Shown: in pieces, positions 1 through 10,797 of the stretch | Layout of the letters: every line of letters starts with the position of its first letter | How positions within the stretch are numbered: position 1 is the stretch's first letter | Assembly (NCBI RefSeq): GCF_947172395.1 | Contig: NC_069105.1 | Span: 7,268,971-7,332,970, forward strand | Origin: Bicyclus anynana | Taxonomy: Eukaryota; Arthropoda; Insecta; Lepidoptera; Nymphalidae | Direction: 5' to 3' | DNA length: 64,000 nucleotides | The notes under the pieces: model-generated | The model's input: the letters and a program-made list of their open reading frames with translations, nothing else | Told to the model about the DNA's origin: nothing | Databases searched by the model: none | Translations under genes and position numbers: made by a program

Positions 1-39
1 GACTATAAATATGACAATTTAGAACATATAAAATCCTAA

Positions 40-110
40 ACTGAGCCGCGGTGGTAATCGAACCCAGGAACTCTCTGTAGAGAATAGCATTACCGCAACA
101 GCGCTTGAAG
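40..110 (-). repeat. tRNA-like SINE head (degenerate)
   Basis: Read on the minus strand, this stretch ends in a tRNA-like B-box (GGTTCGATTACC) and looks like the head of a tRNA-derived SINE. A similar piece without a clear B-box occurs near 2765-2815. No body or tail could be followed, so the family is unassigned. Confidence 0.35.
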
Positions 111-291
111 GGTAGTCAAAAGTCCATCAATATCGACCTTGCCTAGAATGTACATAATAAACTATAGACTATCGACTTATTATATAAACTTCCTCTATGT
201 CTTTGATTTATTACCATCGATTAAATACCTACATAATATCTCCATTTATTTTTTCTACATGATAGGTAAATACAAAAGTATTTACTTTTAT

Positions 292-538
292 GTGGCGCAG
301 TAGTGGATTTACAAGGTCGTGGGTTCGATCCTCGGCTGGGCCGATTGAGGTGTTCTTGGCTGGTCCCACCATCGCTTATTAATCGCTTGGCGGTACGTCT
401 TTGCCGGTAGGGCGGTAACTAGCCACGGTCGAATCCCCCCACCAGGCAAATAGGAAAATCTCAATCGGCCCAGACGGGCATCGAACCCAGGACCGTCTTG
501 TAAATCCACCGCGCATACCACTGCGCCACGGAGGCCGT
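292..538. repeat. Two SINE-A (Metulj-like) heads in inverted orientation
   Basis: The left part (about 292-365) is a plus-strand SINE head with an A-box-like TGGCGCAGTAGTGG and B-box GGTTCGATCC. The right part (about 366-538) is a minus-strand copy of head and body, ending in the complement of GGCCTCCGTGGCGCAGTGG. SINE-A is the commonest SINE here. Its full form runs from the CCTCCGTGGCGCAGTGG head through a TTAGCGTTCCGGTACGATG body to an A-rich tail after GGGCTAACTTGTAAAGAAT. The name Metulj is a resemblance from memory, not a database match. Confidence 0.7.
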
Positions 539-2416
539 CATAAAAATAAAAGATTCATTTTCCAACATAGGTTCGTAAAGATCTCTGCCTCTAAACACAA
601 GTCCAAGTATCTATAACTATTTCCTCTTTGAAATAAAAAATATAATAGTTACCTGCATTCAATGTACAGACAATGGATTTCTACACATTTTGTAAACTGA
701 AAAAACAGTAGAGTAAAGAAAGTCGGGTCAGGTTAGGGTTATGAGTATTGAGCGCTATGCTAATTGTTAAAAATTACGTAGCCATTGAACGGGGGCAAAA
801 GGTACACACGTTAGTTTATTGTTGGGTTTTAGTAAGACTAGACCGTTGCATCTATCATCTGTCAGTTTGCAAGATTTGTAAGAGTTTCTCTAATACTTTT
901 GATATCTCTACCCCTAAAGCGAAGGGACAGGAATACAAGATGGGAAAGGGAAGATGGGTTTCCTCGGCGTTAAACTTCTAGCCTTTGGCCAGAGTAAAGA
1001 TAAGCTTGCCAGCTTGTTTTGACGGTAGGTATGGCACAAATTGCAACGACACTTTACTCTTTAGATATGGTACTTGACTACTTATTCATCATCATCATTA
1101 GCAGACTATTTTAATTGCCCACTACTATATAGATGCAGTCTAAGGCGGAAGCGAGCTTATCTACTTAGAAAAGGTACCTATAAATTAATTCCACCGTCTC
1201 TACAAATGAAAAATACCAACCCAAACATAACCAAAGACAAGTGCGTGTCGGGCCACGCGCAGTGTAGAGTTCCGTAGATTAAGTTAGCACTTTAATCCCT
1301 TATGTAATGCACAAAAATATCGATAACGATACCCCACACTAGGATAGACGATGAAAAATTCATTGTCACTTTGCATGTAGGGAAGGAACCCCAATTATTT
1401 TTTTTTAATTTTCATTTTACCTCATATAGACGTAATTAATATACATACTCTTACCAAATCTCATCTTCCTAGTTTAAACAGACTCTGAGTTATCGTACTG
1501 GCAACTTAATCTGTTTTAATAAATAACGAAATTAGTATGCAATTTTCGATTTTCAATTACGTTTTTATGTTGCTCAACTCTTTAACTAGCAATTGCTTAT
1601 TAGCCGATATAATTTTCCTTATAATTTCATTATATATCCTACTTTCGTGATTTTTTTCACGTATCCATATACAGCTGCTTAGCCGGTAGAGGGTGGGGAC
1701 ACTTGACTCTAACAAAAATTAGCTCTTAAAAGCTTACTATTTTACAAACGGATCCCTAAATCGAAATATGTTGGTAGAAGGCCCTTTAGGCCCAAAGACC
1801 TATCCAACGATACTCCACACTTTGAAATTAACGAGCAAAAAAATTCACCCCACTTTACATGTAGAGGAGGTACTCTAAAAAGAAATATTTTTCAAAATTT
1901 TATTGTACGACTTTGATTACATTTATAATTTACATATTCATACTAATTTACAGCTTTCTAGTAGTAATAGTCTCTGCGCTAAACCGCGGACGGACAGATA
2001 GACATGACGAAACTAAAACTATACGTCCTTGTGGACTACAAACCGTAAAAAAATTGTCGATTTCTAGGCGGTATCATACCGGAACGCTGAATTTGAGGTA
2101 CCCATGCGGTACGTCTGCTTCGGTAGGGTGATAACTATAGTATGCGCATTATCATCTGAGTCGTCCGGTCATAAAAGTCAAAAAAGATAGGAATGTGCAG
2201 CGCGCCTACCTGCGCACCCTAATTATCGATAAACGGCTACCTGCGCACGTGCTAATGATGAGTCAATAATGATTTGGACGATTCTGATTGGTCGGTTTCT
2301 AATGTAATTGCATTGCGTATTTTTTTTGCTATAAATGTGTTTACTGCAATTAAATAAATACATTCATGTGTTACTCGTTGCGCACTATGGATACTAATAT
2401 ATAATAAATTTGGCAG
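539..2416. other. AT-rich non-coding stretch, no gene seen
   Basis: No open frame with coding character was found. Pieces of repeats are present: about 1083-1130 resembles the CATCATCATTATCAGCC-type dispersed repeat also near 7265 and 24030, and 2072-2140 is a degenerate minus-strand SINE-A body with the complement of the CCGGTACGATG block. The rest is unassigned AT-rich DNA and may be intron or flank of an upstream gene. Confidence 0.5.
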
Positions 2417-2457
2417 AAGACGAAGATTCTGATGATGAAGACTCAGATGAAGATTAA
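2417..2457 (+). CDS. Possible terminal exon of an upstream gene, acidic C-terminus
   Basis: After a TTTGGCAG acceptor-like sequence, an open frame encodes a short run of only Asp, Glu and Ser (DEDSDDEDSDED) followed by TAA at 2455. A canonical AATAAA lies at 2549-2554, about 90 nt past the stop. Together these look like the last exon and 3' end of a plus-strand gene whose other exons lie left of the window. Such acidic tails are common in nucleolar and chaperone-type proteins, but the exon is too short to identify a family. The polypyrimidine tract before the acceptor is poor, so a chance frame remains possible. Confidence 0.35.
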
Positions 2458-3006
2458 TTTTATTTAGTTAATAATTATATAATATGAAATATGTATTATA
2501 TTAAATCAAATATTGTTAATTTTTTTAATTTTGTGAACAAGATACGATAATAAACTTTACTTATCGATAATATGTCTTTCATTGTTACACCCTTCACTAG
2601 ACGGCTCCATAAGACCCATAAGTGCAAGCGAGATAGATATAGAGAAATGATTTATGGCCCTAAGACTCAGTTGTTAATGCTATTAGTATAGCCTCGGCGG
2701 ATGTCTACCGGTTACCACTAGATTATATTATAATTATTGTGTGTATTTTGTAAGTATATTTAATTAAAAAACATTACCCAGGACCTCTCTATTGAACACA
2801 GCATTACAACATTAGGTACTGCCAGACAAGACAGGGCATAAAAACCTCAAACATTAAATCAGGCGGACCATGTTACCTACTTAATCAAGTAATAAAAAAA
2901 CCAATAACCTCAATAGCGGCACGCTGTTTGAATAGTATTTAGTTTTGATTGATTTGCTTTATAAACTTTTCTTTTTATTTCAGTGTCCAGTACAAAAGGT
3001 CCCAAA

Positions 3007-6000
3007 ATGTCGCGCTCACGCACACTGCCAAGGCTGCTGTGTTCTCGCAGCGCACACACACAACCAATCAATAAGAATTTTCTCTATATTTCTAGCGATA
3101 AAATAATTGTCGAAACAGACAGAAAAACTTTGAAGTAAGTTGAACAATATTACATAGAAATGGCACAAACTTTTAGCTCAAACTTTTCTAAGATTTGAAA
3201 TAACAGTTTCACCCGTGAAGTTTCCATTTATGTATCCCTAAAGTAAGAGGTAACCTAAGTTACTTCTTATAACAGCTATAACCCAGTGAAAGTCCTGTCA
3301 AATCGCGATCTTTTGACATCTTTTTGTGCCGGGCGACCAGCGGAGCAAGCTTTTAACACGTTTGTGTACCCGCCATTCGCACGAGCGTTGTTTTAACGTG
3401 CGTAAAAAAACGTTCAAATACAGTATGAAGTTAAATGACTGCCTATTTCCAACACCTAAAATTGAAAACGCAACACAGCTCGCAGAAAAGATAGAAGAAG
3501 GTAAGTATACTTAGGCATGCATTTGTTTTATGTGAACGCTTTTTTAACTTCTCGGACCAAGGCGCGTTTGGAAGCCTTGTAATTTTAATTTTAAGTTTTC
3601 GACTATTATTACAACCATTAGATTAAAATAAATTATGACATATTCCTGACCTTTCAAAAGTTTAAACTTGTTAACTTAGCCTAATTGAAATAAATGAATA
3701 TTTGAATTTTTTGAACTTTTAAAGTCCGTTAAAAAAGCGCTCGAGTGAATGGGGGCTAAATAGCGTAGAACTGTTATTTTGGTCCAACTTACTTGACTAA
3801 AATGTAAAATGACTGCCTCTCTGTTAGGCTAACGAAGCCAACGAACAAGCCTGTATGCATCATGATGGGCTGGCTGCTGGCGACGGACAAGCAGGTGATG
3901 AAGTACGCCAACATCTACCTCGAGGAAGGCTTTGACGTGTTACGAGTTACTTGCGCGCCGTGGCAGCTTCTGTGGCCGGTGAAAGGAGCTAAGGTACCTC
4001 ATATAATCTATACTAATATTATAAAGCTGAAGAGTTTGTTTGTTTGATTGAACGCGCTAATCTCAGGAACTACTGGTCCGACTTGAAAAATTCTTTCAGT
4101 GTTAGATAGCCCATTTATCGAGGAAGGCTATAAGCTATATGTTATACCCATATTCTTACGGGAACGGGAACCACGCGAGTGAAACCGCGCGGCGTCAGCT
4201 AGTCTGTACTATACGAGTATGTACATGAAACTTTACTGCTATTAAATGTATATGAAATTGTATTGTATTAAAAATTTATAAAAAAATAAACTCTCCCGGT
4301 GCGGGACATTTGAGTGCCCAAGCAACCGGTGGTCAGGGCTCCAGAGTGAGAAACCTCCTCACAATACGCGCCGTCTCAAGAATCACTGCCTTCTGTATCC
4401 GACTCTTGATGCAACAGTTAAGTGAAAGCTTCTTAAGGTGTTGGTCGAAGCTTTTCGCTATAAGACCATTGACTGAATCAACTATCGGAACAATAACAGT
4501 TGACTCAACATTCCACATGGCGGTAATCTCGTGAGCAAGGTCTAAGTATTTTGATACTTTCTCTTTTTCGGCTTTAACCAGATTATCGTCATGTGGAACA
4601 GTAATATCAACAACTATTGCACGACGCACTGACCGATCGACTAGCATTGTTTCAGGTCTATTGGCAACAATATACCTGTCAGTGATAATCATTCGGTCCC
4701 AGTAGTGAAAATTATATACCAATAGAAAACCGCGATGTTTGTATCATATATTTATATTTTATTTGAACTACGTGGGTGAAACCGCGGGGCGTCTGTTAGT
4801 CTTCTATAAGGCGGGTACAACCTTCGGTACTATATTCCAGGGTAACTCAAAGTGGGGTACGCTAACCCCTAGGTTCGCCATTCGACGGCAGGGGGTTCGC
4901 GACAAGATTTACGTAATGGTGGCCTGATAACTGACACCGAATCAGAATTAAGGTTAAAATTGTCCAAAATTACTCCTAACATTGAATCCATTTGCGACAA
5001 GAAACAAGCACACCCAACACATTAATATTACAAAGACATTTCTTTTGGTACTTTATGTGTTACCTTTTAAAAAAAACCTTATTTTTTTTTCAATAGTCAA
5101 TTTTTGGAGGGGGGGGGGCGGGTTAGTAAGGAGTTCACTGTCACTTGGAAATGTTAACAGGGGTTAGTGGAGCCGAAAGTTTGAAAAACCCTGCTATATT
5201 CTGTGGTGGTCCGTTAAAATAATAATGATATTTGAAGGTGATCGCTCGAGATCTGCTGCAGCTGATGTCTGCCAATGACTCCACGTACATGGTGCACGGG
5301 TTCTCAGTAGGTGGTTACGTATGGTCCGAAGCCATGATCCACGCCTTGACTGACAAAAAGAGGTAAGTTTTCTTTAAACACACCCACTTACAATGACTTT
5401 AAAAAAACAAGTCCGCCAGGTGACGAGCTTGAGGTTGGTCAGGGCCCAGAATGTGGAACCTCCTCAAAATATGAGCCTTATCAACTGCTGCCTTCTGTAT
5501 CCGACCCTCGAACCAACAGCCGAGCGAAAGCGTCTTGGTGGAAGATTTTCTAGTTCAATTGTATTTTTAAAATTCAGGGACACACTAAAATAAACATTCA
5601 TTTACATTCAAACAAGTCCACCCATTCAGTCAGGTGACAAATACACGTACAGATACAGTCATGAAATCATTAATTACACTCTTGTTCATCAATATTCTCT
5701 TTCAGTGCGCTTTCATTTGAGACTCCACTCGTATCACAATTGCAGACATTCGGTTATTCTTCCCCACTTTCACCCCCCCACAAGTTTTAAACGGCTCAAC
5801 CGATTTTCATCAAACATATCTAAGAACTCTCGAGCATAAGTCACCTTTATTACAAAAAACCTAAATTTAAATCGCTTTATCTGTTCGGGAGTTATGGTGC
5901 CACAGACAGACAGACAGACAGACACATCAAACTTATAACACCCCTCTTTTTGCGTTTGGTTAATAATAGCGAAAGGTCACTACCATATCGAAACCGCTTG

Positions 6001-9000
6001 ACATATAGAGATAAAGTTTTGCAGAGAGATAGTTTAAAGTTAGACGCCAAGAAAGGATTTTGCGACACGCCTGAATTAAGGAGATCTTAATCTTCGTAAA
6101 ATTAAATTAATTAATTAAGAAGTAATACCCTGACCCGACTGTAGGTACCAGCCGGTGTTAGACCGCGTGGAGGCCCAGGTGTGGGACTCCGTGGCTGACA
6201 TCACCGAGGTATCCGTGGGCGTGCCTCTCGCTATGTTTCCTCACAACAGACTCGCGCAGAAGATAACAAAGAATGCCATACTGTAAGTACATAATGAGCT
6301 TTGTGTTTCGCAGTAACACATCAATGTAAGACTCAGACCAATTATAGACGGACCTGTATCACACTCATAGTCACGAGCAAATTTGTCTGTCATTTTCTGA
6401 GAAAAACGAGCTTCGATTTGGTATATATCTTATACTAAACTAGAAGTTTTTGCCCGTTTTTGACACCATTCAACTTTACAAAAACATGTTTAAGGAGCTC
6501 TTTAATCGACGAACACAATTACAACTATTTAACATCGATTCTATAGAGACAGTTTTTACAATCATTCATTAGATCGTTGATCATATACTTTGACAGAAAA
6601 GTAACGTCTAGCGAGGCAGGTCCAATACAATAATTAGTCTGAGATGTAAGAGCAGTGGCTTAGCAAGGCGTGGGCGAATTGGGCGGCCGCCTACGACCTC
6701 TCACCCAAAGGGGTCTGACACCCCACAAAATTTACCACTTTATAATATTAGTGAAGATGATATTCTCTTTCATTTTAGTCAGCACATTTATATTTCTTCC
6801 ACTATCGTCCGAATAAAATTATATTAATTGTATTATTGATATAAACGGCTTCAATTAATAAAGTACTACATAAATCTAAAGGAGAAATTTCTGATTCTTT
6901 GTGTTATCAAACTCATTCAAACAAAAAAGAACCATCAAATTCGAACAAATGAAAACCTGAGGGCCTAGTGGCAGTTTGATACTGTAACGATCGCGTTAAC
7001 GTAAACGCGAATTTCTAAAGAATTAAAACAGCGCCATCTAGTGGCACTATTGCATAACTGTAATAAAAGTAAACGCGATTTTATATGGAGTTAATCCATA
7101 TAAAATCGCGTTTACTTTAACACGATAGTAACAGTATAAAAATATTAAAAACTCCCACTAGGCACTCAGATTTTTTTCATCGGTTAAAAAAGGGTCTGCG
7201 TCTTTGCCCACGCCTAGATTTGTACACACTACGCCACTGTGTAAGAGTATAAATGCAGTAAGTATCATTATCATTAGCCTATGTTAAGGGCTTTTACAGG
7301 AGACGGGATATAGAGATGCTTCCACGCTGCTCCAATGTTGGTTGGTAGACTTAGATAAGGTATTTTTTATTCTTTACAAGTTAGCCCTTGACTACAATCT
7401 CACCTGATTTTAAATGATGATGCAGTCTAAGATGGAATAGCCCGCTCCACTTGTTATGGAAATCCACACCCCTTTCGGTTTCTACACGGCATCGTACCGG
7501 AACGCTAAATCGCCGGTAGGGTGGTAACTAGCCACGGCCGAAGACTCCCACCAGTCAGACCTGGACTAATTAAGAAAATCTCAATCTGCCCAGCCGGGAA
7601 TCGAACCCAGGACCTCCGTTTTGTAAATCCACCGCGTATACCACTGCGCCACTGTGGCCGTCATTAATGGTGTAGATGGGTTTAATTTTGTAAATAGTGT
7701 TTGATTTTGTAATACCATCAGATGTTACCTAATGATAATGATCCGGATCGACTTAAGATCTTGAAGGCATTGGAGAAGCACCACCAAGAGAGCGAGAAAA
7801 TTTTAATAAAGCTGGGAATTTCACATTTGACCCAGAACAGTGACCCGAAGCTTTCTAGCTAGCCAGCTATTAGACCAAAGAGGCATTTTAATGCCTACAT
7901 AACGAGATTAAAGTTCTCTTGGCGTGAGATTGCGCAACCCAAAAACAATTCATCTACTCGTATATCATGAAATGGTAATTATGAATTACGTAGGTACATG
8001 TAATTATTTACTTGTTAATTATTTAAGAATTAACATATTAAGTTAAAAAAAGTAAAATACTCACTGCCAGTGTATTTCCTTTTTGAGTTTTTAAGAAGTT
8101 CCTACTCATATTTACCTATGGCAGGTAATATTCATATAGTAACAAAACAATAACGAGTCGAAGAAACGATTTTTACGACAGGTATAAATAATTTATACCC
8201 TGTACCGGCCATAAATGGCCATTAAAATACTATAAATTTTAACTAGTATTTTTTGCAATTACGATGACACTGTATCATCAAACCCTAGACTTTAGTAGAT
8301 CCTTGTACTTACGCTAATGCGCGAATGAAATATGACGTCATTACTGTGAAGAAATCAAGAGGGACGACAGAACGAACATCGAAATTCATGATTCCTCTCT
8401 GCTCTGGGAAATGGGCCTTAAAGTGTTTAGACAGATGATGGTGTGTTATGAATATATCATTACAGATTTAGATTATAGTTCTTAATCGTCGATATGTCAT
8501 TTTCTTTATTTGTTCAAAAATTATAGGCTCGCGCGCCTCTTGTAACTACACGCCCCAAGGCACGTCCCTAGTTTGCCTTACGGATAATCCGCCTCTGCTT
8601 ACGTATTAAGTATTATTTTTATCTTACGGAACCAACGTACCTAAACATGTTGTGAATAGCAATTTACGACGTTTAGTTAGTAACAGTCATGTTAGGAATG
8701 GGGGCCCTTAGCCCGAGTGCCCTGTATTCGATGCTTGTATATGTATAGCTACGCCCTTGAACGCCTAGCATAGACCAACCCAATATCTCGTGAAGAGATA
8801 TAGACACAACGTAGTCCAATGCCGGTGGATTAGTCCCAGTTCAATTGTAGCGTTATCCATATAAATATTATTGTATAATCATTATTAACGTATCCACATT
8901 AATATTTAGTTCGTAGATTATCCATAAGTTTACAACGTTCCAAATTGTAAAGTCGACATGTGGCGCGCATATGTCGATACTAAGAACACATTATTAACCC

Positions 9001-10325
9001 AATGTATTTAGCAATATTAACCCAGTTGAACAGTAAACGGCGATCGATAAACACGCTTTTCTTTGCCACCTTACCTTCTAACCACACGCGGCAAACAATC
9101 TCTTTCGTCCCAACGCAATGAAAGAGATAGCGATATTCAATTTCTCTTTACGAGACATTTGTCACCGCACAGCTGAATTATTAGTTGTATCTTTCGATCA
9201 ACAGTGCGTATCTCAAAGCGTTATACAACGTGGGCATGGTGCACTATGAGCGAGCGTGCGAGACGTTCTACGCGTCGCCGTGCCGCGCGCCGGCGCTGTT
9301 CCTGCTGTCCAGCACCGACCCCGTGGGGAACGAGCGCAGGATACGCCGCTGCTGCGACTTATGGATACAGATGGGCATCGAGGTAAAACACACAATTACT
9401 CACTACGAGCGAGCGTGCGAGACTGTATCAACCCATATTCGGCTCACTGCAGATCTCGAGTCTCCTCTCAGAATGACTGGTTAGGCCAATAGTCCACCAC
9501 ACTGACCCAATGAGGATTGGCAGATTTCACACACACAGAGAATTAAGAAAATTCTCTGGTATGCAGGTTTCCTCACGATGTTTTCCTTTACCGTTTGAGA
9601 CACGTGATATTTTAATTTAAATCAAAAATAATTTATTTCAAGTAGACTCAGTGTACAAGCACTTTTGACACGTCAGTTGACTATTTGTAAAGATTCTACC
9701 ACCGGTTCGGAAGGCAGGTTCTGCTGAGAAGATACCGGCAAGAAACTCAACAGTTGCTCTTTTGAAAAAGTCATACAGTATTATAATTTACAATTGATAA
9801 CAATTACTGTTTACATTTCTTATAGTTTTACTTCCTGTGTGAAGGTGGAAGCTGATCCAACGGCCTCCAAGCATCTTTATCATTAAGGAACTCATCAATG
9901 TTGTAGAACCCTCGACTAAGTAAATGTTTTTTAACACATTGCTTAAAGCTATGCATTGGCAGGTCCATCACAGTCTTGGGGATCTTATTATAGAAGAGAG
10001 ATTTCTTAAAATGCACACAACTGAAAAGTTGGAGGTGCATGCCCCGGACCGGATTCAGGTTCACACCCTTCGAAATCGGAGGCAGAAGTCATATCCACTG
10101 GGGTATCACGGCTTTTAGGACTAGCTAACGGCAATTGTGTTTAACTTCCAGTGCACGTGGCAGTGCTGGCCGCGCTCCCCACACGTGCGGCATTACCTGA
10201 AGCATCCTCAGGAGTATGAAGCATTGATTCGTGCTCACATCAGGAAGAACATGTCTTCGCTGCGATCGAAAAGTGAGCCTTGTGGAGATGAATGCGAGAA
10301 ATTGAAGCTTTCTGCTCTAAACTAA
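3007..10325 (+). CDS. DUF829 / TMEM53-like alpha/beta hydrolase, 6 exons, 302 aa
   Basis: Exons 3007-3134, 3828-3993, 5238-5362, 6145-6282, 9205-9382 and 10152-10325 join in phase (909 nt, TAA stop). The first exon begins after TTTTTATTTCAG at 2982, so a 5'UTR intron probably lies upstream. The protein has the DUF829 layout: a strand and turn VCIMMGWLLATDKQVMKYA (about 55-73), APWQ near 89, a nucleophile elbow HGFSVGG (Ser121), a late acidic residue in SSTDPVG (Asp224) and a C-terminal SPHVRHY (His256), fitting a Ser-Asp-His triad. Human TMEM53 is a nuclear-envelope protein. Here the N-terminus is Arg-rich without acidic residues (MSRSRTLPRLLCSRS), which looks like a mitochondrial presequence and suggests another member of the family. 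The substrate is unknown. The exon 3 acceptor (TATTTGAAG) has a weak pyrimidine tract. The introns hold SINE, MITE and LINE insertions. The gene converges on RBM28. Confidence 0.85.
3300..3760. repeat. Dispersed repeat shared with about 43340-44160
   Basis: Blocks such as CTATTTCCAACAC, GTTGAAAATGCAACAC-like text and GTGAACGCTTTTTTAAC recur in the same order around 43600-44150. The copy lies in intron 1 of the DUF829 gene. A short open frame here ending at a GTAAGT (about 3425-3501) is therefore more likely repeat sequence than an exon. Confidence 0.45.
4007..4202 (+). mobile_element. Helitron-like non-autonomous element (TC...CTAG)
   Basis: The element starts TCTATACTAATATTATAAAG, ends GGCGTCAGCTAG, and is flanked by A on the left and T on the right, as expected for Helitron insertion between A and T. 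Very similar copies lie at 14664-14866 (+), 41099-41294 (-) and 47238-47431 (-). It carries no open frame. The Helitron assignment rests on the termini only. Confidence 0.55.
4280..4735 (-). mobile_element. Non-LTR retroelement C-terminal fragment
   Basis: A minus-strand frame of 129 codons contains ANRPETMLVDRSVRRAIVVD followed by a DITVPHDDN block and KYLDLAHEI. This pattern (N-R-P-D/E...D-I-x-x-P-x-D-x-N...K-Y-x-D-L) is a nuclease-like region seen near the C-terminus of some non-LTR retrotransposon proteins. Related, more decayed DNA lies at 5404-5560 and 12222-12375 in the same orientation. Clade not assigned. Confidence 0.5.
5404..5560 (-). mobile_element. Decayed second copy of the retroelement end at 4280
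   Basis: It shares the segment running from the GGTCAGGGC block through CTGCCTTCTGTATCCGA to AGCGAAAGC with 4320-4450, in the same order and orientation. No usable frame remains. It lies just downstream of exon 3 of the DUF829 gene. Confidence 0.5.
5561..6144. other. Intron DNA without genes
   Basis: Intron 3 of the DUF829 gene. Apart from a short (CAGA)n run near 5905-5924 and AT-rich sequence, nothing specific is seen. Confidence 0.5.
6332..6643. mobile_element. MITE-1, 312 bp, 14-bp TIRs, 8-bp TSD
   Basis: The ends are CTCAGACCAATTAT and the complement of CTCAGACTAATTAT, one mismatch in 14. The flanks are a perfect 8-bp duplication ATGTAAGA (6324-6331 and 6644-6651), which fits hAT or another superfamily making 8-bp duplications. 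A diverged copy ends at 15494, and a third starts at 63749 and runs off the window. There is no transposase. Confidence 0.8.
7031..7044 (-). promoter_or_regulatory. CTCF-consensus-like motif
   Basis: The complement reads CCACTAGATGGCGC, which satisfies every position of the vertebrate/fly CTCF core CCASYAGRKGGCRS. It lies inside the hAT-type MITE in an intron. Occupancy is unknown. Confidence 0.3.
7066..7118. repeat. Perfect 24-bp hairpin, 5-nt loop
   Basis: The arm 7066-7089 (begins AAAGTAAACGCG) is exactly complementary to 7095-7118 with loop GTTAA. It is the central palindrome of the hAT-type MITE. RNA from it could fold into a short hairpin. Confidence 0.8.
7368..7662 (-). mobile_element. 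SINE-A (Metulj-like), minus strand
   Basis: Near full length: tail side TTTACAAGTTAGCCCTTGAC, body with CGTACCGGAACGCTAAATCG, and a head that is the complement of GGTTCGATTCCC and GGCGCAGTGG. It lies in intron 4 of the DUF829 gene. Confidence 0.75.
7663..9204. other. Intron DNA, no recognised element
   Basis: Remainder of intron 4 of the DUF829 gene. No coding signal was seen. There is a small palindrome GGCCATAAATGGCC near 8208-8221. Confidence 0.45.
9401..9423 (+). repeat. Exon echo: 23-nt copy of DUF829 exon 5 in the following intron
   Basis: The 23 nt at 9401-9423 match 9242-9264 inside the coding exon with one difference (T to C). The copy starts 18 nt past the exon's GT donor at 9383. 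It parallels copies next to donors in RBM28 and the UBR gene. Confidence 0.7.
9427..10118 (-). mobile_element. SINE-B (tRNA-derived) split by a LINE fragment
   Basis: SINE-B carries an A-box-like GATAGCCCAGTGG and B-box GGTTCGAATCC. Its tail side (complement of GAGCCGAATATGGGTTG) is at about 9427-9620 and its head side (GCATGCCCCGGACCGGATTC) at about 9998-10118, both minus strand. About 375 bp of LINE sequence lies between. Other SINE-B copies lie at 31144, 37763, 41603, 48253, 52046 and 59587. Confidence 0.7.
9625..9997 (-). mobile_element. LINE 3' end (Jockey/CR1-like reverse transcriptase C-terminus)
   Basis: The minus-strand frame reads FYNKIPKTVMDLPMHSFKQ and then KKHLLSRGFYNIDEFLNDK, the usual C-terminal text of insect Jockey/CR1-type LINE polymerases. 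This is a 5'-truncated insertion into SINE-B. The catalytic domain is absent. Confidence 0.65.
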
Positions 10326-10797
10326 GTGTATCCACAAAATTGTGGAGACGCGAGCATTGCGAAGGATCACTAACTCCATGAAATAAGCTCAAGTGCTTTT
10401 ATTGTAATGCATCTATAGTGTACTTACTTTACCTAACAATAGAAAACTGAACTTGCAAATCAGATAATTGGTACAGAGTTTTTGGACATTGGATAGCCCA
10501 TTAACCATTTTAAGGAATGCAACATTAGCAGTAAGATTGACATACTAAAAATTGTTCAGTTTTATTAATACGGAATATTACTTACACAGGTAACCTTCAA
10601 TATAATAGATTTCAGTGAATATAACAGAACTCTACAATGTCTCTTCTCCGGCAAAATATTCATCCTTGACCTTGACCTTAAGCAAATTAACAGGTTTCGT
10701 GAAATGTGATATTATTTTAATAGGTAATTAAAATAGAGACTATAATATATTGGTGGTATTTTTAATATACATTTTTTACAAAACAATTTGTGTTTAA
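10326..10797. other. Convergent 3' region between the DUF829 gene and RBM28
   Basis: This holds both 3' untranslated regions. For the minus-strand gene, an AATAAA (TTTATT at 10561-10566 on the plus strand) lies about 235 nt past the RBM28 stop. No canonical AATAAA was found close after the DUF829 stop. Confidence 0.45.

Larger units (their letters stand above)
6653..7239. mobile_element. hAT-type MITE, 587 bp, 8-bp TSD
   Basis: It starts CAGTGGCTTAG and ends with the complement of CAGTGGCGTAG, typical hAT-like termini. It is flanked by perfect 8-bp copies of TGTAAGAG (6645-6652 and 7240-7247). The left duplication overlaps the right target duplication of MITE-1, so the two elements landed in the same place one after the other. 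It has no coding capacity and contains the hairpin at 7066-7118. Confidence 0.8.

Noticed and set aside
3326..3514. Alternative first exon of the DUF829 gene ending at GTAAGT
   Set aside because: The sequence recurs near 43600 as a dispersed repeat, and the frame does not add anything typical of the family.
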